From: JBCBKU01 sp038521345
Lineage (GTDB): Bacteria; Pseudomonadota; Alphaproteobacteria; Rhodobacterales; Rhodobacteraceae
Assembly (NCBI GenBank): GCA_038521345.1
Contig: JBCBKU010000003.1
Location: 62,001 to 126,000, forward strand
Length of the DNA stretch: 64,000 nucleotides
Direction: 5' to 3'
In this document: positions 17,445 through 25,502 of the stretch, piece by piece
How positions within the stretch are numbered: the stretch's first letter is position 1
Layout of the letters: every line of letters begins with the position of its first letter
The notes under the pieces: model-generated
What the model was told of the DNA's origin: nothing
The model's input: the letters and a program-made list of their open reading frames with translations, nothing else
Databases searched by the model: none
Position numbers and translations under genes: made by a program

Positions 17445-18418
17445 AGATCTGTATTTTCGGCGCCGGCGCCATTGGAGGCTACATGGGCGCCAAGCTGGCG
17501 GAGGCCGGAGCGGACGTGAGTCTGGTTGCCCGTGGGCCGCATCTCGCGGCGATGCAGGATCGCGGCCTGACTCTGATCGAAGATGGTTCGGAAAAGACAC
17601 TGCCCGTGCGCGCCGCTGAGGACCCTGCCGCCCTTGGACCACAGGATTACCTGATCATCACCCTGAAGGCGCATTCGGTGCCGCCCCTTGTCCCGGCGAT
17701 GGCACCGCTTATCGGGCCGGAGACGACCGTGGTCAGCGGCGTCAATGGGGTCCCGTGGTGGTACTTCTACAAGTCCGGCGGTCCCTATGACGGCACGAGA
17801 CTTGAAAGCGTCGATCCCGGCAATGCGCAATGGGACGGTTTTGGCCCCGATCGCGTGCTGGGCTGCGTCGTCTATCCGGCCGCAGAAGTGGCCGAGCCGG
17901 GCGTTGTCCGGCATATAGAGGGGACCCGGTTTTCGCTTGGCGAACCCGACGGCTCCAAATCCGACCGGGCGCTCGCGCTGTCGAAGGCCTTGACGGTGGC
18001 GGGGCTCAAGGCGCCTGTGCGGCCGCGACTTCGGGACGAGATCTGGGTCAAGCTCTGGGGCAACCTGTCGTTCAACCCGATCTCGGCCTTGACCCATGCG
18101 ACCCTCGACGTCCTTTGCACGGATCCCGGCACCCGCGCCGTGGCCCGTGCGATGATGGTCGAGGCCGAGATGATCGCCACGCATCTTGGAGTGAAGTTTC
18201 CCATCGATGTCGATCGCCGGATCGACGGAGGCGCGGCGGTGGGCGCACACCGCACGTCCATGCTGCAGGATCTTGACGCCGGGCGTCCCATGGAGATCGA
18301 TGCGCTGCTTGGGTCCGTGGCCGAACTCGGTCGACTGACCGGGACGCCGACACCGGTGATCGACCTGGTGCTTGCCATGGTCATTCAGCGGGCGCGGGTC
18401 GCGGGGCTTTATTCCTGA
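17441..18418 (+). CDS. Ketopantoate reductase family NADPH-dependent oxidoreductase
   Basis: A 325-residue protein of the ApbA/PanE family. The nucleotide-binding GAGAIGGYMGA is at residues 7-17 and the C-terminal domain has EIWVKLWGNLSFNPISALT with the catalytic lysine. Genuine PanE reduces ketopantoate in pantothenate synthesis, but paralogues of this length that are cotranscribed with CoA ligases often act on other 2-oxo acids. Here the GTG start overlaps the ligase stop, so translation is coupled and the pair probably act in one pathway. I therefore give no gene symbol. Confidence 0.8.
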   Translation: MKICIFGAGAIGGYMGAKLAEAGADVSLVARGPHLAAMQDRGLTLIEDGSEKTLPVRAAEDPAALGPQDYLIITLKAHSVPPLVPAMAPLIGPETTVVSGVNGVPWWYFYKSGGPYDGTRLESVDPGNAQWDGFGPDRVLGCVVYPAAEVAEPGVVRHIEGTRFSLGEPDGSKSDRALALSKALTVAGLKAPVRPRLRDEIWVKLWGNLSFNPISALTHATLDVLCTDPGTRAVARAMMVEAEMIATHLGVKFPIDVDRRIDGGAAVGAHRTSMLQDLDAGRPMEIDALLGSVAELGRLTGTPTPVIDLVLAMVIQRARVAGLYS

Positions 18419-18495
18419 GGGCGGCGCGGGCGGGGAGATCCGGGGCGCTGCTCCGGACCCCGCCGTATTGGGAGCCAAGATGAAGACGGGGATCC

Positions 18496-19545
18496 TCAGG
18501 TGACGGCGAGGCCGTCGTCGCCGAAGAAATGCACCTTGTCATCTGGGAAGGCGAGGCCGACCGACTGGCCCGTTTCGATATCGGGATCGCCTTCGACGCG
18601 AAGGTTGATCTGGCCGAGCGGTCCGCCATCCGTGATGATGAAGCTGTCGGCGCCGTGGTACTCGATGACGTCCACGACCGCGTCGCACTGACCGGTGCCA
18701 GGAGCGCCCATGCCAATATGCTCGGGCCGGATGCCGATCCTGTTGGCCGGTCTGGATCCGTCAAATGGCCCGCCCCGGCCGCCTTCGAGCGCATAGGACG
18801 CGCCCTCGGCGCGACAGGGCAGGATGTTCATCTTGGGCGAGCCAATGAACTCGGCCACGAAGAGGTTGGCGGGATGGTTGTAGAGCTCGCGCGGGGTACC
18901 GACCTGCGCGATCGTCCCGAACTCCAGAACCACGATCCGGTCGGCAAGTGTCATCGCCTCGATCTGGTCGTGGGTGACGTAGATCATCGTGCGCGCCAGG
19001 CTGCGGTGGAGTTTGGCAATTTCGTAGCGCATCTCGACACGCAGAGCCGCGTCGAGATTGGACAGAGGCTCGTCGAAAAGGAACGCGGTGGGATCGCGAA
19101 CGATCGAGCGCCCGATTGCCACGCGCTGGCGCTGGCCGCCGGACAGGGCCTTGGGACGCCGGTCGAGATAGGATTCGAGTTTGAGGATCCGCGCGGCCTC
19201 GTCGACCTTGGCCGAGATCTCGGTTCGGGGCGCACCGGCGGTCTTCAGCGAAAACCCCATATTGTCGCGCACCGACATGTGGGGGTAGAGCGCATAGGAT
19301 TGAAAGACCATCGTCAATCCCCGCTTTGAAGGCGGCTCTGAGGTCACGTCGCGCCCGTCGATCAGAAGCTGACCGCGAGAGATCTCCTCGAGCCCTCCGA
19401 TCATCCGCAGGAGCGTGGACTTCCCGCAACCCGAAGGGCCGACGAAGACGACGAATTCTCCGGCCGCGATCTCGAGGTCCACGCCCTTGATCACCTGGGC
19501 ATCGCCGTACCACTTTTCGACGGCCTGAAGCGTGATAGCGCCCAT
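18496..19545 (-). CDS. Carbohydrate ABC transporter ATP-binding protein (UgpC/MsmK type)
   Basis: A 349-residue ATPase of the MalK/UgpC class. Walker A GPSGCGKSTLLRM at about residue 36, Q-loop FQSYALYPHMSV, signature LSGGQRQRVAIGRSI at about 135 and FLFDEPLSNLDAALRVEMR are complete. The C-terminal 110 residues form the OB/TOBE regulatory domain typical of sugar importers. It is the last gene of a minus-strand operon of binding protein, two permeases, glycosidase and ATPase; its ATG directly abuts the glycosidase stop. It supplies energy for the importer encoded at 20796-24684. Confidence 0.9.
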   Translation of the reverse strand: MGAITLQAVEKWYGDAQVIKGVDLEIAAGEFVVFVGPSGCGKSTLLRMIGGLEEISRGQLLIDGRDVTSEPPSKRGLTMVFQSYALYPHMSVRDNMGFSLKTAGAPRTEISAKVDEAARILKLESYLDRRPKALSGGQRQRVAIGRSIVRDPTAFLFDEPLSNLDAALRVEMRYEIAKLHRSLARTMIYVTHDQIEAMTLADRIVVLEFGTIAQVGTPRELYNHPANLFVAEFIGSPKMNILPCRAEGASYALEGGRGGPFDGSRPANRIGIRPEHIGMGAPGTGQCDAVVDVIEYHGADSFIITDGGPLGQINLRVEGDPDIETGQSVGLAFPDDKVHFFGDDGLAVT

Positions 19546-20799
19546 TTACGGGTCTCCTGCGCTGGGGCTGGCCCATGCGAGCCAGATGGCCGCCGTCCAG
19601 CTGAAATCCCCGCCGCCGGCGGGATGGCCGTCGGTGGGGTCGAAATACTCGTAGAAGCCGCCTTGCTGAATCAAAGCCCGGGTCTCGGCACGAAGGCGCT
19701 CGGCCCAGGTGCCTTGCCCCGCATCGGCGAAGCCGCGGGCAATGAGCGCGTTCAGGAACGGCCATGTGGGACCGCGCCAGTAGCGGCGTGGCTCGAATCC
19801 CGGGGCTTCTGGGTCCGAGGACGGGATGCCGAAGGGAACTTTGTCCCAGGCACGTCGCAGTCGGTCGTCGAGCCCCGGCTGAGACAAACCCGCATAGGCG
19901 GCCAGAGCGGTGGCCGACGAAAGATTTCCGGCGAAAGCACCGGTTGCCATTTCACGCGCGTCGAAAGCGCCCAGGTCCGGGTTCCACATGGTGGCGGCAC
20001 CGGTACGGAGTGCCGCGGAGAGGTCCGCAAGGTCACCTGGGTCGGTGTCCAGAACCTCGCCCATCGCGATCAGGTCCTCATTTGCACGCATCAGGATAAA
20101 GTGCGTGCCGGGATCGGCGGTGAGAAACGGTCCGCTTTCGAGGATGGTCTGGTCGTCCCAGCCCGCCGCACGCCCGAACTGGAGGATTGCGATGTAGCGG
20201 TCATAATCGAGCTTGCCGGGCCGCATGGAGGCGTCCACGTGGCCGAGATCCCGGCGTTGGTAATCGCCCACCGCCGACGCGTCGACGTGGGCCAAGCCCA
20301 GATCCCAGTCCGGGCAATTGTCACGGCCGGATTCCCAGGGATGGGTCACGCAGATCGCACCATCCTTCAGCCGCGCGCGGGCAAACCATCGGTGCCAGGC
20401 GGCCATCTTGGGAAAAAGAGCGCGGAACCGTTCGGTGCCGGCTTCCGGATCTCGTTCCCAGATCCAGCGTGCCAGCGTCGCGGCCACGGGTGGCTGGGTG
20501 ATTCCCGAAGAGGGCGGGTTGCCCCCCGCGGCCCAGACGTCCGGCCCGGGGAAGTAGCCCGGGTCGGGCTTGTGGAACAGAATATGCGGGACCATGCCGC
20601 TGTCCCATTGACCGTCGAACAGGATCTCCAACTCTTCCCATGCCCGGTCAATATCAAAGGTCGCAATGCCCCATGCCGCAAAAGCGGAATCCCAGTTCCA
20701 TTGATAAGGATAGAGCCCGGCGGTCGGGATCGTATATCCCCCGCGGTCGTTGTCGCGCAGGATGCGGCGGGCCTCGTCATCGCGGTCCGCGTCATTCAT
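19546..20799 (-). CDS. Glycoside hydrolase of the GH63/mannosylglycerate hydrolase type
   Basis: A 417-residue all-alpha (alpha/alpha toroid) glycosidase. YPYQWNWDSAFAAWG, WESGRDNCPDWD, YWRGPTWPFLNALIARGF and the late DFSWTAAIWLA are the conserved blocks of bacterial GH63-type enzymes such as mannosylglycerate and glucosylglycerate hydrolase. There is no signal peptide, so it acts in the cytoplasm on a sugar brought in by the same operon. Its ATG at 20799 overlaps the preceding permease stop by four bases (ATGA), and longer frames lack any ribosome-binding site. The likely job is intracellular hydrolysis of an imported glycoside, perhaps a compatible solute; the exact bond is not known. Confidence 0.8.
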   Translation of the reverse strand: MNDADRDDEARRILRDNDRGGYTIPTAGLYPYQWNWDSAFAAWGIATFDIDRAWEELEILFDGQWDSGMVPHILFHKPDPGYFPGPDVWAAGGNPPSSGITQPPVAATLARWIWERDPEAGTERFRALFPKMAAWHRWFARARLKDGAICVTHPWESGRDNCPDWDLGLAHVDASAVGDYQRRDLGHVDASMRPGKLDYDRYIAILQFGRAAGWDDQTILESGPFLTADPGTHFILMRANEDLIAMGEVLDTDPGDLADLSAALRTGAATMWNPDLGAFDAREMATGAFAGNLSSATALAAYAGLSQPGLDDRLRRAWDKVPFGIPSSDPEAPGFEPRRYWRGPTWPFLNALIARGFADAGQGTWAERLRAETRALIQQGGFYEYFDPTDGHPAGGGDFSWTAAIWLAWASPSAGDP

Positions 20800-22004
20800 C
20801 CTTTTACACTCCCGGCTGTGAGACCCTTGGTCATGAACCGCTCTAGCCCGAGGAAAAGCGCCATGATCGGCACTGTGGCGATCACTGCCCCGGCCATGAG
20901 GTGCTGGCGCGGGATCTCGGAGGAATTGAGGCTTGCGATACCGCGGGTCAGGGTGAACTTCGACGGATCGTCCAGCAGCATGAAGGCGAGAAGGAACTCG
21001 TTCCACGCGATCATGAAGACATAAAGCGCAACGGAGGCGAGCGCGGGCAGGCTGAGTGGCAGGGTGATCTTCCAGATCACCTGAAGCCGGTTCAGGCCGT
21101 CCATCAGGCCCGCTTCCTCGACTTCGGCCGGAAGACCGCGGAAATAGCCCTGCAGCATGTAAAGAGCGACCGGGATGGTCGTGACGGGATAGATCATCAC
21201 GATCCCTGTGATCGTATTTCGAAGCCCGGTCACCGAGAAGGCAATATAGATGGGCAGGGCGAGAACGATCAGCGGTACCATGTAGATCAGGAGGATCGAA
21301 CGCGAAAAGGCAGCACGGCCTTTGAACCGGAGCCTTGCGACCGCATAGGCCCCGGGAATGCTGAACAGCAGCGTGATCAGAACCGTCAGCACCGACACAT
21401 AGAAAGACGTCCAGAGGTATGTCCCGAAATTGAACTGACCGAACAGTTCCGAATAGCTTCGCAGCAGATCCCAGCCTTGTGAGAAGTCGAGCGTGAAGTC
21501 GAGCGGATTGGCGACCAGCTCCGCTTGGTTCTTCAGGCTGGTCATCACCATCACGTAGAAGGGAATAAGAACGACGGCGATGAAGAAGATATAGCCGAAC
21601 CCGGTCAAGAAGCGGATCAGCGCCTCTTCAAACTCGTGCCGCGTCAGGGCCCCGATGGGCAATCCGCGCACGAACATCGACATGCTCCAGGCGAAGATGG
21701 CGCCGGTCAATCCATTTGCGAACACGCGTCCGGATGCCGTGGCGCCCTCGCCGATCGCCACTGGTGCCAACGGAACAAAACCCAAGACGCCCGCCAAGAT
21801 CACCAAGCCCAGAAACCAAGGTAGCCGCGGGCTTAGAAACGCAAGGCCGAAGGCTGCACCCCAGAACAAGCTGGGCACGACTGCCGGGCGGTAAGCTCCG
21901 CCTGTTCCGAACGAGAATACAACCGCGACTGTCGTGGACAGGACGATCATCCAGAGGGCGCCAAGCAGGATTGCCGTCAACCAACCATGCCGGAGCGCGC
22001 TCAC
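20796..22004 (-). CDS. Carbohydrate ABC transporter permease (MalG type) with N-terminal membrane extension
   Basis: A 402-residue permease. The C-terminal 270 residues are a normal MalG-type channel subunit with the EAA loop EEAGLMDGLNRLQVIWKITL. The first 130 residues are additional and carry about four predicted membrane spans (AILLGALWMIVLSTTVAVVF, LFWGAAFGLAFL and two further hydrophobic stretches around GLVILAGVLGFV and GLTGAIFAWSMSM). MalG proteins are usually about 280-300 residues, so this extension is unusual. It overlaps its upstream partner by four bases and the glycosidase by four bases, so the three are translationally coupled. Confidence 0.87.
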   Translation of the reverse strand: MSALRHGWLTAILLGALWMIVLSTTVAVVFSFGTGGAYRPAVVPSLFWGAAFGLAFLSPRLPWFLGLVILAGVLGFVPLAPVAIGEGATASGRVFANGLTGAIFAWSMSMFVRGLPIGALTRHEFEEALIRFLTGFGYIFFIAVVLIPFYVMVMTSLKNQAELVANPLDFTLDFSQGWDLLRSYSELFGQFNFGTYLWTSFYVSVLTVLITLLFSIPGAYAVARLRFKGRAAFSRSILLIYMVPLIVLALPIYIAFSVTGLRNTITGIVMIYPVTTIPVALYMLQGYFRGLPAEVEEAGLMDGLNRLQVIWKITLPLSLPALASVALYVFMIAWNEFLLAFMLLDDPSKFTLTRGIASLNSSEIPRQHLMAGAVIATVPIMALFLGLERFMTKGLTAGSVKG

Positions 22005-23236
22005 AATCCCTCCTCCCGGCTGATGAACCGGAAGAAGAACACAGAGAACAGCAAGAGGCAGAAGAAGATCACCACGGCCACCGCCGCACCCGCCCCGATA
22101 TTCGAGATCGCGAAGGCCTGTTCATAGACATTTACCGTCAAGGTTCGTGTGCCTGCATTCCCTCCGGTCAGCAGGAAGATGTCGTCGAACTTGTTGAAGG
22201 TCCAAATGAAGCGGAGCAGGAAGAGAACCGACAGTATCCCGAGAAGTTGTGGGATAGAAAGATACCAGAACTTCTGGAAGGGTGAGGCCCCGTCCATATC
22301 GGCGGCCTCGTACATGTCCTCAGGGATCGACTGCATTCGGGCCAGAATGAAGAGGAAGCAAAGCGGGAAATAACTCCACATTGCGAAGATGGTCACCATG
22401 ATCAGGGCAAACGGTCTCTGGCCGAAGAAGTTCACCGCCTCGGACAGGACACCCATTTGGATCAGAAGCGCGTTCACGGAGCCGGAGAATGGATCGAAGA
22501 GGATGATCCACGCGAATGCCACGGCGATGATCGGAGCCACATAGGGGAACAGGAACAGCCCCCGAAGGATGCCTTGGCCGGGGAACTCCCGGTTCAGGAG
22601 CATCGCCGCGAAGAGACCCAGAATGATTGCACCGATCGTGCCGAAGAACGTGTAGAAGACGGTGGCAAACAAGACCGTCCAGAACTCGTCGCCATCAAAA
22701 ATACGGACGAAGTTCTCGAGCGTGAACTCGGCATTCGTGAGTATGTTGTTGGCGTTCCCTGTGACGCGCGGCACGGACGCTTCGGCCGCTTCTTCGGCCG
22801 CGTCTTCATCGCCGTCCAGAAAAACGAACACTTCGATTTCGTCGCGGGCACCGCCTGCAAGGTTTCCGAGACCGCAGGTGAAGTCCTGACCGTCGAAGAT
22901 GCATCTTTCGTCGGCCCCTGCCAGTGACAGGAAGGGGGGCAGACGGTCCGATAGCGTGACATTCCGGATCTCTTCGCTCTGGGACGAGTTTCTTACACGG
23001 TATTCAAGTCGAAGGTTCTCACCCGACCCGCGCAAGGCTTCGCGGACAACCGGAGTCGGCGGTCTGAGATCCGCCAGTCCAATGGGTTTGAAGCTGATCC
23101 AGAAAATTGCGAGCAGCGGCAGGACGACGACCGCGGCCACAATCGTGATGGTCGGAGCCAAGAGACCCCAGGCAAGCCGCGCTTCGCGCCGGGCCAAGGG
23201 CCCTGTGCCGGTTGGGGGTGTCGCGTCGCTCATCAT
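22001..23236 (-). CDS. Carbohydrate ABC transporter permease (MalF type) with DUF11-like periplasmic insert
   Basis: A permease of about 411 residues with the EAA loop YEAADMDGASPFQKFWYLSI. Between the first span (WGLLAPTITIVAAVVVLPLL) and the second lies a polar insert of about 130 residues containing IRNVTLSDRLPPFLSLAGAD, CIFDGQDFTCGLGNLAGGA and DEIEVFVFLD. That pattern (NVTVTDTLP...TCxLGxLAxG...I) is the DUF11 beta-sandwich normally found in surface proteins. It probably projects into the periplasm near the binding protein. The start is uncertain: ATGs at 23236 and 23233 are chosen, but an ATG at 23263 would add nine residues; none has a strong ribosome-binding site. Confidence 0.85.
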   Translation of the reverse strand: MMSDATPPTGTGPLARREARLAWGLLAPTITIVAAVVVLPLLAIFWISFKPIGLADLRPPTPVVREALRGSGENLRLEYRVRNSSQSEEIRNVTLSDRLPPFLSLAGADERCIFDGQDFTCGLGNLAGGARDEIEVFVFLDGDEDAAEEAAEASVPRVTGNANNILTNAEFTLENFVRIFDGDEFWTVLFATVFYTFFGTIGAIILGLFAAMLLNREFPGQGILRGLFLFPYVAPIIAVAFAWIILFDPFSGSVNALLIQMGVLSEAVNFFGQRPFALIMVTIFAMWSYFPLCFLFILARMQSIPEDMYEAADMDGASPFQKFWYLSIPQLLGILSVLFLLRFIWTFNKFDDIFLLTGGNAGTRTLTVNVYEQAFAISNIGAGAAVAVVIFFCLLLFSVFFFRFISREEGL

Positions 23237-23294
23237 CGGTTCCGCATTTGGTCCGGTTCTCATGCGTCGACGGATGCGACGATTGACCCGAACG

Positions 23295-23331
23295 TGTCCC
23301 GGGGCACCGCATCGGCGAATGCCCCGGGACG
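23295..23331 (-). other. Intercistronic stem-loop after the sugar-binding protein gene
   Basis: An 11-bp perfect stem (GTCCCGGGGCA, 23296-23306, with TGCCCCGGGAC, 23320-23330) closed by a further T-G pair has a 13-base loop. It sits between the binding-protein stop and the first permease, with no U-run. Its place suggests transcript protection or partial termination that raises binding-protein levels. Confidence 0.6.
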
Positions 23332-23337
23332 TGTTGG

Positions 23338-24684
23338 TTACTCGATGGCGCTCAGTTCATCGTTCATTGCCGCGACGGCCGCCGCTGCGTCGATCTCACC
23401 GTCGAAGAACTGACGGAAGACGCGGTTGATCGCCTGGCTGTTGATGATTTTGGAAGCCAATGCGAGCTGTCCTTCCTCAACGCCCCAGCGCTTTCCGACA
23501 TCAAGACCGCCGACGATCTCATCGATCATCGCTGCATCGTAGAGCTCGCCGAGTGGCGCCCGACGGTCCACGCCGACGTCCAGCGATGCCCACGCCTCGA
23601 CGAACGCTGTCGGGTTGTCCGCAGTGCCGCGACGCACAGGAAACTTGCCTTCTGGAGCAATGGCAAGCGTCGAAGCGTAGCCATCCGACATCGAGAATTC
23701 GACGAACTGCTGCGCCTCATCGATATCCGCGTCGGCGGTGATGCCGAAGTAGCGCGCATCGGCCCATGCGGCGCCGTCCGCGTTCGAGGGTCCGGCGAAG
23801 TTGGTCACGATACCTGTCGCCGCAGCAAGGTCACGGCTGGTCGGGTCGTCGTTGATTGTCGGCGGGGCGCTGTCGCGAAGTCCGGCCAGTTCGTCAAGGA
23901 TGAACGGCGACCAGATGATCATCGCCGTTTGACCGGCAAAATAGACCGTGCGCGACTGATCCCAGTACAGTTCACCCGGGGGTGAAGCTTCGGCGATCGA
24001 CTTGTAGAACTCCAGCACTTCAGTGGTGGCGCCCTCGTCCAGAGCCGAGAAACCGCTTTCGTCCACGGGCGAGACGCCGTTGGCCAGAAGGATATGCTCA
24101 AGCACCTGGCTCATGTAGCCTTCGTCCACCTTGGTCGGGGCGACAAAGCCGAACATCTCTGGCGGATTGTGCAGCGCGTCGATGGCTGCTGTCACGGCCT
24201 CGAAGGTCGTGGGTGCGGCAAGACCGGCGGCGTCGAACAGATCCTTTCGATAGACGATCATCTGCGTCCATCCGTCGACCGGAACTGCGGCATATCCGTC
24301 TTCGACGGCGGCCATCGAGAGCGGCCCCGGCGCGAACGTGTCCGTTCCAAGTGCGTCGACAACCTCGGTCGCGGCTTCGGCGTCGAGAATGCCGGCCTCG
24401 GTCCACGGAAGCGCGAACTGGAGCGGATGGTAGATGACGTCCGGCAGGTCGCCGGCCGCGAAGGCTGCCGTGGCGCGGGTCCCAAGATCGCTTTCCTCGA
24501 CCGGGATCACCTCAACCGCGATGCCGGTGCCGGCTTCGAAGTCGGCGGCCATCTGTTGTTGGCGTTCAAGCCGCTCGGGCTGGTTCTCGGTTGTCCAAAA
24601 GCGGATATCTGCCGCGGCGGGCAGCGCAACGGCCAATGCCGTTCCGGCGAGCAATACCGCGCGCGTAATCTTAGCTGGGGTCAT
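23338..24684 (-). CDS. Carbohydrate ABC transporter substrate-binding protein
   Basis: A 448-residue periplasmic protein of SBP family 1 (MalE/UgpB-like). A signal peptide ends near residue 25 (ALAVALPAAA). RFWTTENQPERLERQQQM followed by FEAGTGIAVEVIPV is the standard beginning of lobe 1, and the mature protein is rich in Asp/Glu as in marine and halotolerant species. The ATG at 24684 is preceded by GGGAGGAA. It heads the minus-strand operon that also encodes two permeases, a GH63-type glycosidase and a UgpC-like ATPase, so a glycoside is the expected ligand. Confidence 0.88.
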   Translation of the reverse strand: MTPAKITRAVLLAGTALAVALPAAADIRFWTTENQPERLERQQQMAADFEAGTGIAVEVIPVEESDLGTRATAAFAAGDLPDVIYHPLQFALPWTEAGILDAEAATEVVDALGTDTFAPGPLSMAAVEDGYAAVPVDGWTQMIVYRKDLFDAAGLAAPTTFEAVTAAIDALHNPPEMFGFVAPTKVDEGYMSQVLEHILLANGVSPVDESGFSALDEGATTEVLEFYKSIAEASPPGELYWDQSRTVYFAGQTAMIIWSPFILDELAGLRDSAPPTINDDPTSRDLAAATGIVTNFAGPSNADGAAWADARYFGITADADIDEAQQFVEFSMSDGYASTLAIAPEGKFPVRRGTADNPTAFVEAWASLDVGVDRRAPLGELYDAAMIDEIVGGLDVGKRWGVEEGQLALASKIINSQAINRVFRQFFDGEIDAAAAVAAMNDELSAIE

Positions 24685-24896
24685 GTGTTCCTCCCTATGC
24701 GTGGACCGGCCGTCTTAGGGCGTCGTTTGATCGCGCCCTTCACTACAGCATCCCGGTCTCCCCACGTCGCACAATCGGGATCGAACGCCTTGTCTGCAAG
24801 CACAAATTTCGGACAAGCTTGCCGCACAAACACCCATGGCCCCGCCAGAGGCCGGGCCATGGGGTACTCGTTACCCCTCACCATTGAACAAATGGG

Positions 24897-24926
24897 CCGG
24901 GGCCAACCGGGAGGAGCCGGCCCCGG
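24897..24926 (-). other. GC-rich stem-loop downstream of the gene at 24940-25425
   Basis: An 8-bp stem (CCGGGGCC, 24897-24904, with GGCCCCGG, 24919-24926) lies just after the stop of the hypothetical gene. On the minus strand the 14-base loop contains CUCCUCCC. It is probably the transcript end of that operon; only a weak U-containing tail follows. The pyrimidine loop recalls the CcsR RNAs at 62881-62950, but the stem and flanks differ. Confidence 0.45.
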
Positions 24927-24939
24927 GATTTGCGCCGCG

Positions 24940-25425
24940 CTAGACGGCGCGACGCAACATGTCTTGCGTCTCGCGGCCCAGCGCCATCGCGCTTGCGCCG
25001 GACGCGGGGCCGTAGCCCAGATTGGGGAAGTAGTCGTGACGCTGCTGGGTTCCGTCCTCGAGTGTCGTCAAGATCACCCTGTGTCCGTGCACCACCTCGT
25101 CGGTCACCACGACCGGTTCAAGGCCGATCAGCCAGCCCCCATAAACACTGTCGCCACGGTCGTTCCGCAGGACCAACTCATAAAACCCGGTATCCCCCAT
25201 CTCGAAGATCAGGTCATGGTCGTTGAGGTCCCGGACCTTCGCCGGGCGCTGATCGCTGCCCAGCCATTCCGCGGTGAAGCGGGCGCCCAGAAAATCCTCG
25301 ATCGAATATGGCCACTCCTTCATCAGGACATTGATGGCCGCGATGACTTCTGGCGCTTTCTCGAACTCGCGGACTTCGCCTCCGAAATCCGCATAGGTCC
25401 GATCGAATGTGACTGTATTCGACAT
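24940..25425 (-). CDS. Hypothetical protein, acidic, 161 residues
   Basis: I do not recognise this protein. It has 161 residues and no signal peptide or membrane span. It looks globular, beginning SNTVTFDRTYADFGG, with WPYSIEDFLGARFTAEWLG in the middle and HDYFPNLGYGPASGASAM near the end. The ATG at 25425 has a GGGGAACAGGG stretch upstream, and the frame continues upstream without a better start. It is the last gene downstream of the subtilase gene on the same strand, 78 bases away, and may belong to the same transcription unit as the three genes from 30391. Confidence 0.68.
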   Translation of the reverse strand: MSNTVTFDRTYADFGGEVREFEKAPEVIAAINVLMKEWPYSIEDFLGARFTAEWLGSDQRPAKVRDLNDHDLIFEMGDTGFYELVLRNDRGDSVYGGWLIGLEPVVVTDEVVHGHRVILTTLEDGTQQRHDYFPNLGYGPASGASAMALGRETQDMLRRAV

Positions 25426-25502
25426 GAAACCCTGTTCCCCTTGCCCCGAACGGCATGTGTTGACGGTAGTTCTTGGTCGTTGTGTCGAGCGCGAAAGCAT
25501 CG

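Noticed and set aside
19624..21024. A 466-codon open frame on the plus strand
   Set aside because: It runs antisense to the glycosidase, whose conserved blocks and overlapping start codon are clear.
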